A stretch of DNA of 56,631 nucleotides from Nitrospiraceae bacterium (GTDB taxonomy: Bacteria > Nitrospirota > Thermodesulfovibrionia > UBA6902): NCBI GenBank assembly GCA_020356065.1, contig CP070632.1, forward strand, positions 1,145,030-1,201,660, read 5' to 3'. Below, one piece after another: positions 9,326 to 18,726 of this stretch. Under the pieces are notes generated by a model, which saw only the letters and a list, made by a program, of their open reading frames with translations, had not been told where the DNA came from and did no database searches. Numbering within the stretch: position 1 is the stretch's first letter; each line of letters starts with the position of its first letter. A program made the position numbers and the translations under genes.

Positions 9326-9391
9326 TAAGGAAGAGGTGAGAAGTTAAAAGGAAGATGCTGAAAAAGAGAAATGTGGATATGCCTGTGACGC

Positions 9392-10024
9392 TTATTTACG
9401 CCAACCCCTGAACATAACTCTCTTCAAATTCCAGAAATGTAACAGACGCTGGGTAAAGGAGTTTTGATTCACCTGTGTTGCAAGATCTTTTATGAGCTGG
9501 CGATTTTTAGTTATTTCTTTATCACGTGATGTATCCAGTCCGCCGTCTGCGATGAAATGCTGTATCTTTTCCAGTTCGCCTGCTTCGAGCCATACACCGT
9601 GCTTACTGCATCTGTCTATGATCACGCCGGAAATTTTACCAAAGTTTCCACGGTTCATTAATTTCGCACACCTGACGCAGGGTACATACTCTATCGGTCC
9701 TCTTATAGGTACCCTTCGGTATTCACTTTTTGTGGTTACGCTCTTATACACATCCCGCTCCCTAGTTGCTCTGTAAAACTCGTCCTTGTCCAGCCACATC
9801 CCGCCGCATTCAGGGCATATATCATACTCCTCATCATTGCTGATAAAAAGTTGAAGCTCTATTCCGCAGCGGGGACATTCCGGATGTATGCTGCTTTGGG
9901 ATTCAGATTGATGACCACCGCAAATAGGACATACATCATATTTAATGTTAATATCTTTTTCACAGTGTTCGCATAATTTTGTCTGTTTCTCCACTCCTGT
10001 TGACATATGATATTTATCGGTCAA
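9392..10024 (-). CDS. zf-TFIIB-type zinc-ribbon protein
   Basis: A 210-residue protein with three Cys-rich units. There is an N-terminal ribbon (CEHCEKDIN ... CPICGG). It is followed by two copies of the zf-TFIIB motif: CPRCGIEL ... CPECGGMWLDKDEF and CVRCAKLM ... CSKHGVWLEAGELEKI. In the second the final knuckle is C-x2-H rather than C-x2-C. The family is widespread in bacteria with no firm function; it may bind nucleic acid or assist metal handling. The C-terminus is basic. It is a single gene convergent with the APH gene. Confidence 0.75.
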   Translation of the reverse strand: MTDKYHMSTGVEKQTKLCEHCEKDINIKYDVCPICGGHQSESQSSIHPECPRCGIELQLFISNDEEYDICPECGGMWLDKDEFYRATRERDVYKSVTTKSEYRRVPIRGPIEYVPCVRCAKLMNRGNFGKISGVIIDRCSKHGVWLEAGELEKIQHFIADGGLDTSRDKEITKNRQLIKDLATQVNQNSFTQRLLHFWNLKRVMFRGWRK

Positions 10025-10252
10025 TTATGGAAAAACTTAATTATGAATGGCATTATTATGTTAACTATTTTTACTTAAATTATCTGACAATTATCATAAT
10101 AAAAAAGTTTAAATAATCTAATCTTATTAAATTCCTTTTTATTACAAGATCTTAAAGATAAGTAAGCAATCATTCTTAAGTTTTTGAGTGTTTTTACCGA
10201 AAAGAAATATGTAAAATTAATTTACATTAATAACGACTCTGGAGTCGAAATT

Positions 10253-11098
10253 ATGATTAATGAGATTTCAAACAAAATACCCGCCTTCAACAACTCCAGA
10301 AAATCTGATGTAAAAAATACCGCAAAGGCAACTTCATCAGGACCAGAACTTTATAACCGCTCTCATCTGAATCAACCTGATACTATTGAGATTTCACCCT
10401 ATCAGACTGTTGATGTCCCTGCTGAAAAAATAATAGCACCTGTGCAGGGACATGATAACGATGTACATCTTCCGCCAGACATTAATCAGAAGGAATCAAA
10501 TGCCGAGGGTTCTGCAAATCCGGATATTCAGGAAGCAGGGAAAAACAGTAATGCTATAAACGGTCAGACCGAACTCACAGAAGAAGAGCAAAAAGAGATC
10601 GCAGATCTTCAAAAGCTCGATGCAGAGGTCCGTCAGCATGAAAATGCTCACATTGCAGCTGCAGGTGCATATGCACATGGAGTTTCATTTGTATATCAGG
10701 CCGGTCCTGACGGACGAAGGTATGCTGTAGGAGGTGAGGTCTCAATCGATACATCCCCGGTCCATGATAATCTTGACGCCACTATCGCCAAAGCGCAAAC
10801 TATCAGAGCAGCTGCCAATGCTCCGGCAGAACCGTCTCCCCGGGACAGACAGGTAGCAGCTGCAGCAACGCGCATGGAGACAGCTGCAAGAGCAGAAAAA
10901 ATGCGTGACTTAGCCGAGGGAAGGGAAAGCGCAGAGGTCAATGTTCAGAACACTGATAACAAAACTCCGACTGGAGATATAGCCGAGAAACAGTACGTTA
11001 TTCAGTCCGCAGAGGAAAGTTCACTGGTTGATGCTTTGACTGAAGCCTATGGAAAGAAGGAAACCGGGATCGGCAAAATTATTCGTCTGACCGTTTAA
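10253..11098 (+). CDS. Putative metalloprotease-like protein with HExxH (CJM1_0395/SprA-related family)
   Basis: About 281 residues. The N-terminal half is low-complexity and hydrophilic. The conserved core begins near DLQKLDAEVRQHENAH, containing an H-E-x-x-H zinc-protease signature, and continues AAGAYAHGVSFVYQAGPDGRRYAVGGEVSID, which is characteristic of this family of secreted or surface-linked putative metalloproteases. A TTG start at 10184 would add 23 residues; ATG 10253 is preferred. No classical signal peptide is visible. The C-terminus has an alanine-rich helix (RDRQVAAAATRMETAARAEK). Proteolysis has not been firmly shown for the family. Confidence 0.75.
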   Translation: MINEISNKIPAFNNSRKSDVKNTAKATSSGPELYNRSHLNQPDTIEISPYQTVDVPAEKIIAPVQGHDNDVHLPPDINQKESNAEGSANPDIQEAGKNSNAINGQTELTEEEQKEIADLQKLDAEVRQHENAHIAAAGAYAHGVSFVYQAGPDGRRYAVGGEVSIDTSPVHDNLDATIAKAQTIRAAANAPAEPSPRDRQVAAAATRMETAARAEKMRDLAEGRESAEVNVQNTDNKTPTGDIAEKQYVIQSAEESSLVDALTEAYGKKETGIGKIIRLTV

Positions 11099-11106
11099 GC
11101 TCAATA

Positions 11107-11469
11107 TCACGGCATCTGAACATTCATTTCATAACTGCCAACAGAAGCCTTGTCTGCCATACCATTTTTCCATAAAATATCCAGCACCCTGGGCTTCCAT
11201 GCCTTGGGAACCATCAAAATTAACTTGGCCCCCAAACCGGCCATGGTCTTCCACTGGTCAGCTTTTTCAGAAATTATCGTCTGTTCTGTTTCCACTTCCA
11301 TCACGGCAAGTACCAGACCATGGTTTTCCAGAATCAGATCAGGGTAATGGCCATTATACTCATTACTCCTGTCCTGTTCCAGATTAATCCTGATATCGTC
11401 ATAATCTCTTGAGAGTCTGTTTTTAAGGTAGGATATCATCCAGTCATGAATAAGATCGTCATTCTGCAT
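11107..11469 (-). CDS. Small PD-(D/E)xK-like hypothetical protein
   Basis: A 120-residue protein with a YPDLILENHGLVLAVMEVET segment. The spacing of Asp, then a hydrophobic strand with Glu-x-Glu, resembles the core of PD-(D/E)xK nucleases, though the usual Lys is not evident. I do not recognise a family beyond this. It starts four bases after the pgk stop on the same strand, so it is translated from the pgk message. It converges on the HExxH gene with an 8-base gap. Confidence 0.5.
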   Translation of the reverse strand: MQNDDLIHDWMISYLKNRLSRDYDDIRINLEQDRSNEYNGHYPDLILENHGLVLAVMEVETEQTIISEKADQWKTMAGLGAKLILMVPKAWKPRVLDILWKNGMADKASVGSYEMNVQMP

Positions 11470-11473
11470 ATCT

Positions 11474-12793
11474 CTAATTACCCTTTCTTAACCTTTCTTT
11501 ATTCTCTATCAGACCTTCTACCGGTTTGAGCCCGTATGGACTTCCCTGCTCAATTGCCTTCAGTACAGTACCACCACCCGTGAAAAAGTAATACTGCTCA
11601 TCATCAAGCACAGATAAATACGTCCCGGGGCAGAGATTCTTAAACTCCTGAAGAGTATCTCCGCCACCGAACATTTTCTTGCCGGCAGTATTTTTACTCA
11701 GCTCGCTATATAGTGCCCTTGAGCCGTCAGGGAACTGTGGAGTAAGCCCCATCACTGCGTTGACAAAAATTGTTTTGGCGCTCAGTATAGCATTTGATAC
11801 GTTTTCGTCTTCAAATGATTTCGGATCAATATCGAGCACATAATTGTAGCTGTCTCCACTCTTGACATCACTGAGCGATACAGCCCTGTGTTTTCCCTCT
11901 GCCTTTTCCTCAAGCACATCAGACTCCATGATATAAGGCATTTCAAGGATTTTTTTCTGCTCCCTGTCCTTTTTGACCAGATTACGGGCCGCCTTAATAT
12001 CGTCTTCTGCGATCCCTTTGATAGATATATTATATTTGGCGCAGAGATATGCATTGTACAAAACACCGCCCAGAATTACATGGTCGGCCTTCTCATAAAT
12101 CTTTGTCAGCGGACCTATTTTTGTATCATATTTTGATCCGGCAACAACAGCCAGAAATGGAGGCTCCAGATTGGTTACCCTGTTGAGATTGATGATATCC
12201 TGCTGCATGAGAAAACCGGCATAGGAAGGAATGAACTTGGTAATATCGTATGTAGATACGTGGGGCTGCCAGGACCCGAATGCATCATTGACATAAATGT
12301 CTGCAAGATCAGACAGATAGACAGCCAGATTATCTCTGAAGAATCCTTCATCTTCTTCCCCTCTGAACCATCTCGTATTGGGCAGATAGATTCCGCCTAT
12401 TTTACGGTCCTTCATGTCTCCAATCGCACGAAAGACTGAATTACTGAGATTTGATATACCCAGTTCCGGGTCGATAGTACATTCCGGAATGAAAAAATCC
12501 GTTTGCAGTTTACGTTTCAGGTATTCAACAATAGGTTTTACAGAATCGTTTTCGCTGCACGTGATTTTTCCTGTTTTTTTGTCCTTTGGCCTGCCCACAT
12601 GTGTCATAAGTATGGGCCTGCCGCCGCGGTCTATGATGTGGTAAAGTGTGCCAATAGTCCGCTCAATTCTAAAGGGATCCTTGATGACGCCTTTCTTAAC
12701 AACATTATGGTCAAACCTTATGAGCACGACCTTTCCGTTAAGGTCAGCATCCTGAATCAGGGGTAAACCTTTGGATAACATATCTGATGACAT
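11474..12793 (-). CDS. pgk: Phosphoglycerate kinase, divergent
   Basis: About 439 residues. It transfers a phosphate between 1,3-bisphosphoglycerate and ADP in glycolysis and gluconeogenesis. Recognisable blocks: the substrate-binding strand LIRFDHNVVKKG (usually RVDFNVP), THVGRPKDKKTG, NDAFGSWQPHVST, the nucleotide domain VVAGSKYDTKIGPL, FVNAVMGL, and the C-terminal GGGDTLQEF ... FFTGGGTVLKAIE. It is clearly diverged and slightly longer than the usual 390-400 residues, so this may be an atypical PGK or a paralogue. The frame extends to a TTG at 12853; ATG 12793 gives the better N-terminus, although no strong ribosome site is visible. Confidence 0.78.
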   Translation of the reverse strand: MSSDMLSKGLPLIQDADLNGKVVLIRFDHNVVKKGVIKDPFRIERTIGTLYHIIDRGGRPILMTHVGRPKDKKTGKITCSENDSVKPIVEYLKRKLQTDFFIPECTIDPELGISNLSNSVFRAIGDMKDRKIGGIYLPNTRWFRGEEDEGFFRDNLAVYLSDLADIYVNDAFGSWQPHVSTYDITKFIPSYAGFLMQQDIINLNRVTNLEPPFLAVVAGSKYDTKIGPLTKIYEKADHVILGGVLYNAYLCAKYNISIKGIAEDDIKAARNLVKKDREQKKILEMPYIMESDVLEEKAEGKHRAVSLSDVKSGDSYNYVLDIDPKSFEDENVSNAILSAKTIFVNAVMGLTPQFPDGSRALYSELSKNTAGKKMFGGGDTLQEFKNLCPGTYLSVLDDEQYYFFTGGGTVLKAIEQGSPYGLKPVEGLIENKERLRKGN

Positions 12794-13475
12794 AGCACAT
12801 TTTAACAGAAGTAAAAATATTTGAAAAGAATTAGGGTCTAATTGTATTTGCAAAAAAATGTTGGAATCCGATTTATAATAATTCTAGTCAATTTTTTTGC
12901 AAAGAAGGATTTCAACGATCAATTTCTGTTTTTTAGTGGAATCTCTTCCTGGAAGAAACCTTAGTATCACCTGCAAGTGAAGACTATTGATGAACGCTAA
13001 TATTGAGGATTAACGTAAAATATCTTCAAAATTATCAGCGGGGACGTCAAGACTTACGTCTTCCTACCAGAATGTGTAATTGCTTTGAGGCTCAAGAAAT
13101 AACTATTGAAGACAGAACTCTGTACTAATAAAAATCAGTTTGCAGATATTTATACTTCTTTATTGTCTTGATTTTGGTACTTGGGGTAATTTTGAAAATA
13201 AATATCTATTATGTTCAGAATTGGAGAACAATGAAAAACTACTATATATCAGTCTTATCATTGAATATTCGTTTCGTATAATATTGAAAGTTTTAAACGT
13301 TAATCAGTAAGTATTCTAAAAATTTTTATTAGCAACTCTCTTATAAAAAACAACCTTAGTTTAGAATTAATCTTACTTTGCCGATAATAGCAGTATATAT
13401 TGCAGTTAACTAAAAGAAAGCAAGAGATAATTGGACAATTAAGTATTAAATCTCAAGTTAAATAGAAGCAGAATA
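12794..13475. other. AT-rich stretch without a convincing gene
   Basis: This region upstream of pgk is AT-rich and full of stops. An inverted repeat is visible: TTGCAAAAAAAT around 12848-12859 against ATTTTTTTGCAA around 12891-12902. A short GACGT ... ACGTC hairpin lies in a 'gacgtcaagacttacgtcttcc' context near 13045-13065. Neither has a clear role. It adjoins the broken PilZ gene and looks like decayed sequence. Confidence 0.4.
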
Positions 13476-13848
13476 ATGAAAAGAAAAATAGAGAAGAATA
13501 TTTATCAATCTAATGTAGTAGAGCGACCCAAAAGGATAGGGATACGCATACCAGTTCTATTAACTATTGAAGATAAGAAGCATGATGGTTTCATAATAAA
13601 CATATCGGAACGTGGTGTAAAGGCGTATATCTATACTAAAGATGAGGGCATGATTGATTGAAAAAAAAAACACCCCGGTTGAGTTAGAAGTGAAACCTGC
13701 TTTTGGAGTCATTTTTACTTTACTGTGTAAGATAAAAAACATTCATATTCAAGAAAACGCTGAGGATGGTCTTATAATGAGTTTTGGTATGGAAGTTATT
13801 GATCCTCCACAGAACTTTAAAATAGTACTCCAAAAAATATTGCAATAG
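13476..13848 (+). pseudogene. PilZ-domain protein interrupted by a 4-bp tandem duplication
   Basis: Two overlapping frames together make one PilZ-like domain of about 120 residues. The first frame (13476-13661) has the RPKRIGIRIPV entry and the later N-I-S-E-R-G motif (the D/NxSxxG element), then stops. The second frame (from 13654) continues NTPVELEVKPAFGVIF and ends FGMEVIDPP. The break lies exactly at a duplicated ATTG (tgATTGATTGaa, 13651-13662). Removing one copy gives an uninterrupted reading through M-I-E-K-K-N-T-P. PilZ domains bind c-di-GMP, and an intact version might have been a receptor for the GGDEF-EAL output elsewhere in the window. A ten-A run follows the duplication. Confidence 0.7.
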
Positions 13849-13990
13849 TCGAATTATTCTTCAGATAACACATCATGAGAATGAGTCAGTAATGGCTTTG
13901 CCTTATTCCTTGACTTAAAGCTATTACCCGTAATTTCATTAACTCAGTGAATCATTGATAATATTTATTTATCCTCCCCAATGACTGCAC

Positions 13991-14100
13991 ATCAAAATCA
14001 TCGATCACGTCTCTGTTCTCTCTGTCCTAAAACAACCCGGAATTCCTGGCCATGGATTCCCATGGTCCGGTAAAAATGCTTTCAAATGAGAAAATCTTTG
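13991..14100 (+). pseudogene. Decayed partial copy of the 5' part of the gene at 14473
   Basis: About 110 bases align to 14533-14650 of the downstream 391-residue gene. Shared runs include 'tctctctgtcct', 'ggaat.cctgg.catggattcc' and 'gctttca.atgaga'. The match is strong but gapped and out of frame, as expected for a remnant of a tandem duplication now under no selection. Confidence 0.65.
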
Positions 14101-14203
14101 AGCCTCTTCTTGTCAATTGCCCCCTATATGGACAATGTCTGAAAAACAATCAGCCAACATACATTATTTAAATTTTTAAATAGTAAAAAAGGCAAACAGC
14201 CAT

Positions 14204-14386
14204 ATGTTGTTGACCAGCATATGGCTCAATGCCGCCCGACTTTCAAACACTATCAGAACGAAAGGCATAACGTTACCACCATCTGACGTCTTTCTTGCCC
14301 AACTTTCTCTCGAACATGATTTATCAATATTCACTATAGACGATCATTTCAAATCTATTCCCGGTATTAAGCTGATCAGCGCCTGA
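14204..14386 (+). pseudogene. PIN-domain (VapC-type) C-terminal remnant
   Basis: The 60-codon frame ends with GITLPPSDVFLAQLSLEHDLSIFTIDDHFKSIPGIKLI. This matches the C-terminal third of VapC-like PIN ribonuclease toxins: the conserved D-x-x-x-A helix, then L-x-x-x-D-x-D/H-F and P-G-x-x-L/I. The N-terminal part with the first acidic residues is absent and no antitoxin gene is adjacent. It is a leftover of a toxin-antitoxin module, not a working toxin. Confidence 0.65.
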
Positions 14387-14472
14387 CGATTACATATCTT
14401 CTCCGTCAAGTTTTATTCACGTTTAATAACATTTGATTATACGTTCTCCTAAGCCTGATAATACTATTAATC

Positions 14473-15648
14473 ATGCACGAAATCAGAATTCCTTATCCTG
14501 TGCTTGCCGGCACACCATTAATAGGCGAGGGCAATATCATTGATAACCGCTCTATTCTCTCTGTCCTTGAACGGGCCGGAATCCCTGGTCATGGATTCCA
14601 TCCACATGGTCTATTTGTGAATATGGGGAGACGCTTTCATATGAGAATGTCGATGAGTACAAAAGAAACCATGGACTATGCATTGAATAGTGAACGAAAA
14701 AGATCAGCAATGATGGTGCAGCCTTTACGGTGGGAATTAAGAAAGGCACTTAAAAAGGCCGTCGCAGATTACCCTGATTCATTTTGCTTTATTACTTCGC
14801 AAAGCATGATGGCAGAAGAATCCTCAGGCTGTCTTGATCATATTCCTACCGTTATGGCCTCATCTGACGTAAACGGAAAATATACTCACAGCAGCAGGTT
14901 ATCAGATATCCAAAAGAAAATAACATATCTGGTCTGGAATAAAGAAGCCCTTCATTTATACAAAAACGTCCTCAATCTTGAAAACGTCCATTTGATTAAA
15001 CCTGTTGATCCCATACAAGCTTTCGTTTCAGACGAAAATGATAATTTGCCGTTTCAATATGTACGTAATGATCCTGATGTATGTTTTATTAAGCTGTCGG
15101 GAAGCGGAGGAGACCCTCAACTCATCAATGCTGTCATAACGTCGTTATGGAACAAAAGCGGGGTAAAAAGCATTGTATTTCCGGGAACAATGGAGACGCT
15201 GCGGCACATCATAAAAACTGTCGGCGGAAATGTAACGGTAGATACAAGCCTGGATGTATCGGTTTTTTATCATCTCGCAAGACTGATATTATCCAGTGAA
15301 CAGATGCTGCTTGCATTTCCGTCCGAACAGGTAAAGCACCTGGCGCTTCTTGCATATTATAAGATCTTTCCCAAAGTTGTCTGGCTTCCTCCACGGGGTG
15401 TGCACGAACTTGAAAATATGGCCTGGGCAATGAAAAAGGGTTTTTCGACTACGGTATGCATCCCTTCGGAATATCATGTCACTTTAAAAAAGAGCCTGGA
15501 CAGAATGGGAATTGCCCCTTCGTTACCTGAATGTGTTGAACCTGATAAAATTTCAGCAGGACATTTCAGAACATCTCCCGGATACCAGATTGATGATGAT
15601 GCCTGCTCCCTGGAGAGCATTGTAACAAAGCTTGCAACAAAGACATAA
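14473..15648 (+). CDS. GT-B-like protein of unknown function
   Basis: A 391-residue cytoplasmic protein without signal peptide. The layout suggests a GT-B glycosyltransferase-type fold. An N-terminal half has a Gly/His-rich stretch (RAGIPGHGFHPHG) and an ASSDVNGKYTHSS segment. A second half begins with CFIKLSGSGGDPQLINAVI, reminiscent of the MurG/UDP-glycosyltransferase nucleotide-binding start. No full diagnostic motif is present, so donor and acceptor are unknown. It stands alone, with a decayed copy of its own 5' region about 400 bases upstream, which points to past tandem duplication. Start ATG 14473 has no strong ribosome site. Confidence 0.55.
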   Translation: MHEIRIPYPVLAGTPLIGEGNIIDNRSILSVLERAGIPGHGFHPHGLFVNMGRRFHMRMSMSTKETMDYALNSERKRSAMMVQPLRWELRKALKKAVADYPDSFCFITSQSMMAEESSGCLDHIPTVMASSDVNGKYTHSSRLSDIQKKITYLVWNKEALHLYKNVLNLENVHLIKPVDPIQAFVSDENDNLPFQYVRNDPDVCFIKLSGSGGDPQLINAVITSLWNKSGVKSIVFPGTMETLRHIIKTVGGNVTVDTSLDVSVFYHLARLILSSEQMLLAFPSEQVKHLALLAYYKIFPKVVWLPPRGVHELENMAWAMKKGFSTTVCIPSEYHVTLKKSLDRMGIAPSLPECVEPDKISAGHFRTSPGYQIDDDACSLESIVTKLATKT

Positions 15649-15796
15649 TATTCTTCATCTTTCTGGGCATTGATGCATTATTCCTGATTCCCTTGCAGTT
15701 GATTGTCTTTATTGTTAGAATTTATCTGTAAATTCACTTGACTAATGATTGTACATATCATCATTTCATAAATAATACACAGGAAAGGATAGAACG

Positions 15797-16303
15797 ATGG
15801 GTGACCAGACTCTAAAAAATCTAAAGGAAGCTTTTGCAGGTGAATCCCAGGCCAACCGCCGGTATCTGGCCTTTGCGGTAAAGGCGGAAGAGGAGGGATT
15901 TACAAACCTTGCCCGTATGTTCCGTGCAATTGCCCGTTCAGAAACCATTCACGCTCATAATCACTTGAAAAATCTTGGGGCTGTCAAATCATCACTTGAG
16001 AATGTGGAAGAAGCATATCAGGGTGAAACAGATGAGTTTAGCAGCATGTATCCGATGTTCATGGACCAGGCGAAACGGGATACAAATAACGATGCGCTTA
16101 AATCTTTTTTCTGGGCCAATGAGGCTGAAAAGATACATGCAGATTTTTTTGATAAGGCTTTAAAAACCTTAAAAGAGGGAAATGATGTACAGGTAGCTGA
16201 TTTACATATCTGCTCAGTGTGCGGCTATACAGTTGAGGGAGAACCGCCTGCAAAGTGCCCGTTATGTGGAGCAGGCAAAGAAGCGTTTGAAACGATCGAA
16301 TAG
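15797..16303 (+). CDS. rbr: Rubrerythrin
   Basis: A 168-residue peroxide-detoxifying non-heme iron protein. The N-terminal four-helix diiron domain has the first ExxH-type ligands in AGESQANRRYLAF and SETIHAHNH and the second set in NEAEKIHADFF. The C-terminal rubredoxin-like domain has the Cys pairs CSVCGY and CPLCGA. It reduces hydrogen peroxide using electrons from reduced rubredoxin or similar donors, and is typical of anaerobes. A GGAAAGGA ribosome site precedes the ATG. It leads a likely operon with mdh (21-base gap) and gdh. An imperfect dyad (TGAT-N7-ATCA, 15747-15761) upstream could bind a PerR/Fur-type regulator, but that is speculative. Confidence 0.95.
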   Translation: MGDQTLKNLKEAFAGESQANRRYLAFAVKAEEEGFTNLARMFRAIARSETIHAHNHLKNLGAVKSSLENVEEAYQGETDEFSSMYPMFMDQAKRDTNNDALKSFFWANEAEKIHADFFDKALKTLKEGNDVQVADLHICSVCGYTVEGEPPAKCPLCGAGKEAFETIE

Positions 16304-16324
16304 CATTTATGACAGGATAAGCAC

Positions 16325-17380
16325 ATGAATCAGGAAACATCAAACAGCTGCAGGAGCTGGATCAGATTAAAAGAGCGTGACAGGATCGGGGTATGGGGGT
16401 TTGGCAGTGTCTCTACCGATGTTGTCCAGTCGCTTGTGGAGCAGGGGCTGGGTAAGGAGATTGTTTTTTATGGACGACCAAAGGGTGATTATCCCAACCG
16501 GGCAGGGGCCTGGGTTGATGATCTGAAGGCAAACACCTTGAGGAGCCCCCGAATAATCGGCACAAACTGTATTGATGATATGGCAGAGCTCGATGTCATT
16601 TTTATCGGTGTTGGAGTACCCAGAAAAGAAGGGCAAAGCCGAAGTGACCTGCTTACCACGAATGTGGATGTTATAGCCAGCACCTCTCTTGAAATCCGCA
16701 GACTCTATGAAAACAGTTCTGAAAAAGATTATCCGGTCCTTGTCTATATGGGCAATCCCGTAACAACCATGACATGGGTCGGCTACAAGGTGACGGGCTT
16801 TCCCCGTTCTCATGTCATGGGACAGGCCGGTAACCTTGATTCCCGCAGAATATGTCATGCCTTATCAGAGGTCTTTGGTCTGTCAGGCAATGTTATGATG
16901 GGCATTGTATTTGGAGACCATGGGGATTCCATGGTAGCAGACCCGGCGTTTTTCTCAGTGGGAGGCATTCCGCTTGACGAGTTTGCAAGAATAGAGCACA
17001 TTGATATGAATAAAATATCGGAAGTTATACATAACGCAAAAAAAGGCGGGACTCATTTTGTAAATGAAACCGGCCGTAGTGCCTCAGCAGGTCCTGCGCG
17101 GGCTGCATGTGACATGCTCCGCAGCATTATTCTGGGGCAGCCCGAGGTTCAGCCTGTCGTTGCCATTATAGAGAATGAATACGGCCTGCTGAAGCCTGAA
17201 GACGGGCTTGACTCATTGAGCTTCGGAGTACCGGCAAAGATCGGACGGAATGGGATTGAAAAAATTTATGAATTGTCAGTTGATAATTTACGTGAACAGA
17301 TATATGAATCAGCGAACATCATCAAGGAAGACATTAAGATTGCATCTGCTGTGCTTAAAGAAAGATATGCAATCGGGTAA
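16325..17380 (+). CDS. mdh: Malate dehydrogenase (LDH/MDH superfamily)
   Basis: A 351-residue NAD(P)-dependent enzyme converting malate and oxaloacetate. It has a Rossmann start at residues 22-33 (GVWGFGSVSTDV). The substrate-loop segment VGVPRKEGQSRSDLL (residues 96-110) has the Arg expected for a dicarboxylate. GNPVTTMTW, GQAGNLDSRR and the catalytic-His motif FGDHGDSM (His near 199) follow. The third Gly of the Rossmann loop is Ser and the sequence is diverged, so the exact keto-acid substrate is likely but not certain. It lies between rbr and gdh and supplies the MDH step of the TCA set in this window. Confidence 0.85.
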   Translation: MNQETSNSCRSWIRLKERDRIGVWGFGSVSTDVVQSLVEQGLGKEIVFYGRPKGDYPNRAGAWVDDLKANTLRSPRIIGTNCIDDMAELDVIFIGVGVPRKEGQSRSDLLTTNVDVIASTSLEIRRLYENSSEKDYPVLVYMGNPVTTMTWVGYKVTGFPRSHVMGQAGNLDSRRICHALSEVFGLSGNVMMGIVFGDHGDSMVADPAFFSVGGIPLDEFARIEHIDMNKISEVIHNAKKGGTHFVNETGRSASAGPARAACDMLRSIILGQPEVQPVVAIIENEYGLLKPEDGLDSLSFGVPAKIGRNGIEKIYELSVDNLREQIYESANIIKEDIKIASAVLKERYAIG

Positions 17381-17390
17381 TTAGATTATC

Positions 17391-18662
17391 ATGAGCAAGA
17401 ATCATGAGCGGATCCATATTGACGAAAAAAATTTATGCAACCTCTGCGTGAGTGAACTTGAGAGTATTTACGCTGAACTTAAATTAACTGAATCAGAGCT
17501 TGAGATCCTGAGCATGCCCCGACGTATCGTTACTGTTCAATTTCCTGTAAGACTTTCGAACGGATCAACGCATATGTTTATTGGCCACAGAGTGCAGTTC
17601 AATGATGCCAGGGGTCCATCAAAAGGCGGGATCAGGTTTCATCCTGATCTTAAAGTGGATCATGTGAGCGATCTTGCTTTTTTGATGTCCCTTAAATGCG
17701 CTGTTGTGGATATCCCATTTGGGGGAGCAAAAGGCGGAGTTGTGGTGAATCCGAAGGAAGTAAGCAGGGGCGAGCTTGAACTCATTACCAGAGCATACAC
17801 CCGTGAGATCGCAGACTTCATCGGACCATTTAAGGACATTCCTGCTCCAGATGTGTACACCGATGAGAAGGTCATGGTATGGATACTGGATGAATATGAG
17901 CACCTCATGCGTGAGCATGCCCCTGCAGCAGTAACAGGCAAGCCTGTCGGGCTTGGCGGGCTTAAGGTGCGCACCTATTCAACATCGCTGGGCGGAATAT
18001 ACGTACTCGAAGAAGCCTTAAAAAAAGAGGGCATGAAAAAATCCGAGGTCCGGGTCGCAATCCAGGGATTTGGGAATGTCGGAGAAAACGCAGCCCGCAT
18101 TCTTCATGAAAGGGGGTACACAATAACAGCTGTCAGCAATTCCAAAGGGGGGATAATCAAACAGAACGGTCTGAACATACCTGAGGTAATCAAATACAAG
18201 AGAACAGAGGGCAGGCTCGAGGACTTTGATACAGCTGAAAATATTTCTAATGAAGAACTGCTTGTCTCTGACTGCGATGTACTTGTTCCTGCGGCACTGT
18301 CAGACCAGATTGATCAGTTCAATGCAGATAACATCAAGGCAAAAATAGTGCTTGAACTTGCCAATGCCCCGACAACAACAGTTGCAGACATTATGCTTTT
18401 TGACAGGTCGGTCAGGGTGATCCCTGATGTACTTGCCAATGCAGGCGGAGTTGCAGGGAGTTATCTTGAGTGGATCCAGAACCTGAGTAATGATTACTGG
18501 GAGGATAACAGAGTCGCGGATAGACTCAGAAGCATTATGATCTCTGCATTTAATGATGTATACGCAACATGTGAGCAGGATGCAAGCACAATGAGAAAAG
18601 CCGCATTTAAGATTGCAATCAAAAGAATACTGGATGCTGAAAGACTGCGGGGCAATCTGTAA
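17391..18662 (+). CDS. gdhA: Glu/Leu/Phe/Val dehydrogenase, probable glutamate dehydrogenase
   Basis: A 423-residue oxidoreductase interconverting glutamate and 2-oxoglutarate plus ammonia. The N-terminal domain has KGGIRFHPDL and the catalytic region MSLKCAVVDIPFGGAKGGV. Then follow D-I-P-A-P-D-V and the NAD-binding IQGFGNVGENAA. The length and sequence type fit the hexameric short (about 420-residue) glutamate dehydrogenases. It follows mdh by 10 bases and ends just before a bidirectional terminator. Substrate assignment to glutamate is by overall resemblance; leucine or valine dehydrogenases are shorter. Confidence 0.9.
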   Translation: MSKNHERIHIDEKNLCNLCVSELESIYAELKLTESELEILSMPRRIVTVQFPVRLSNGSTHMFIGHRVQFNDARGPSKGGIRFHPDLKVDHVSDLAFLMSLKCAVVDIPFGGAKGGVVVNPKEVSRGELELITRAYTREIADFIGPFKDIPAPDVYTDEKVMVWILDEYEHLMREHAPAAVTGKPVGLGGLKVRTYSTSLGGIYVLEEALKKEGMKKSEVRVAIQGFGNVGENAARILHERGYTITAVSNSKGGIIKQNGLNIPEVIKYKRTEGRLEDFDTAENISNEELLVSDCDVLVPAALSDQIDQFNADNIKAKIVLELANAPTTTVADIMLFDRSVRVIPDVLANAGGVAGSYLEWIQNLSNDYWEDNRVADRLRSIMISAFNDVYATCEQDASTMRKAAFKIAIKRILDAERLRGNL

Positions 18663-18726
18663 AATTCAAAACATCCCTTATTTATTCCTGAACCTGTGCA
18701 AATGCAATTATCATATGTAGGCTAAT

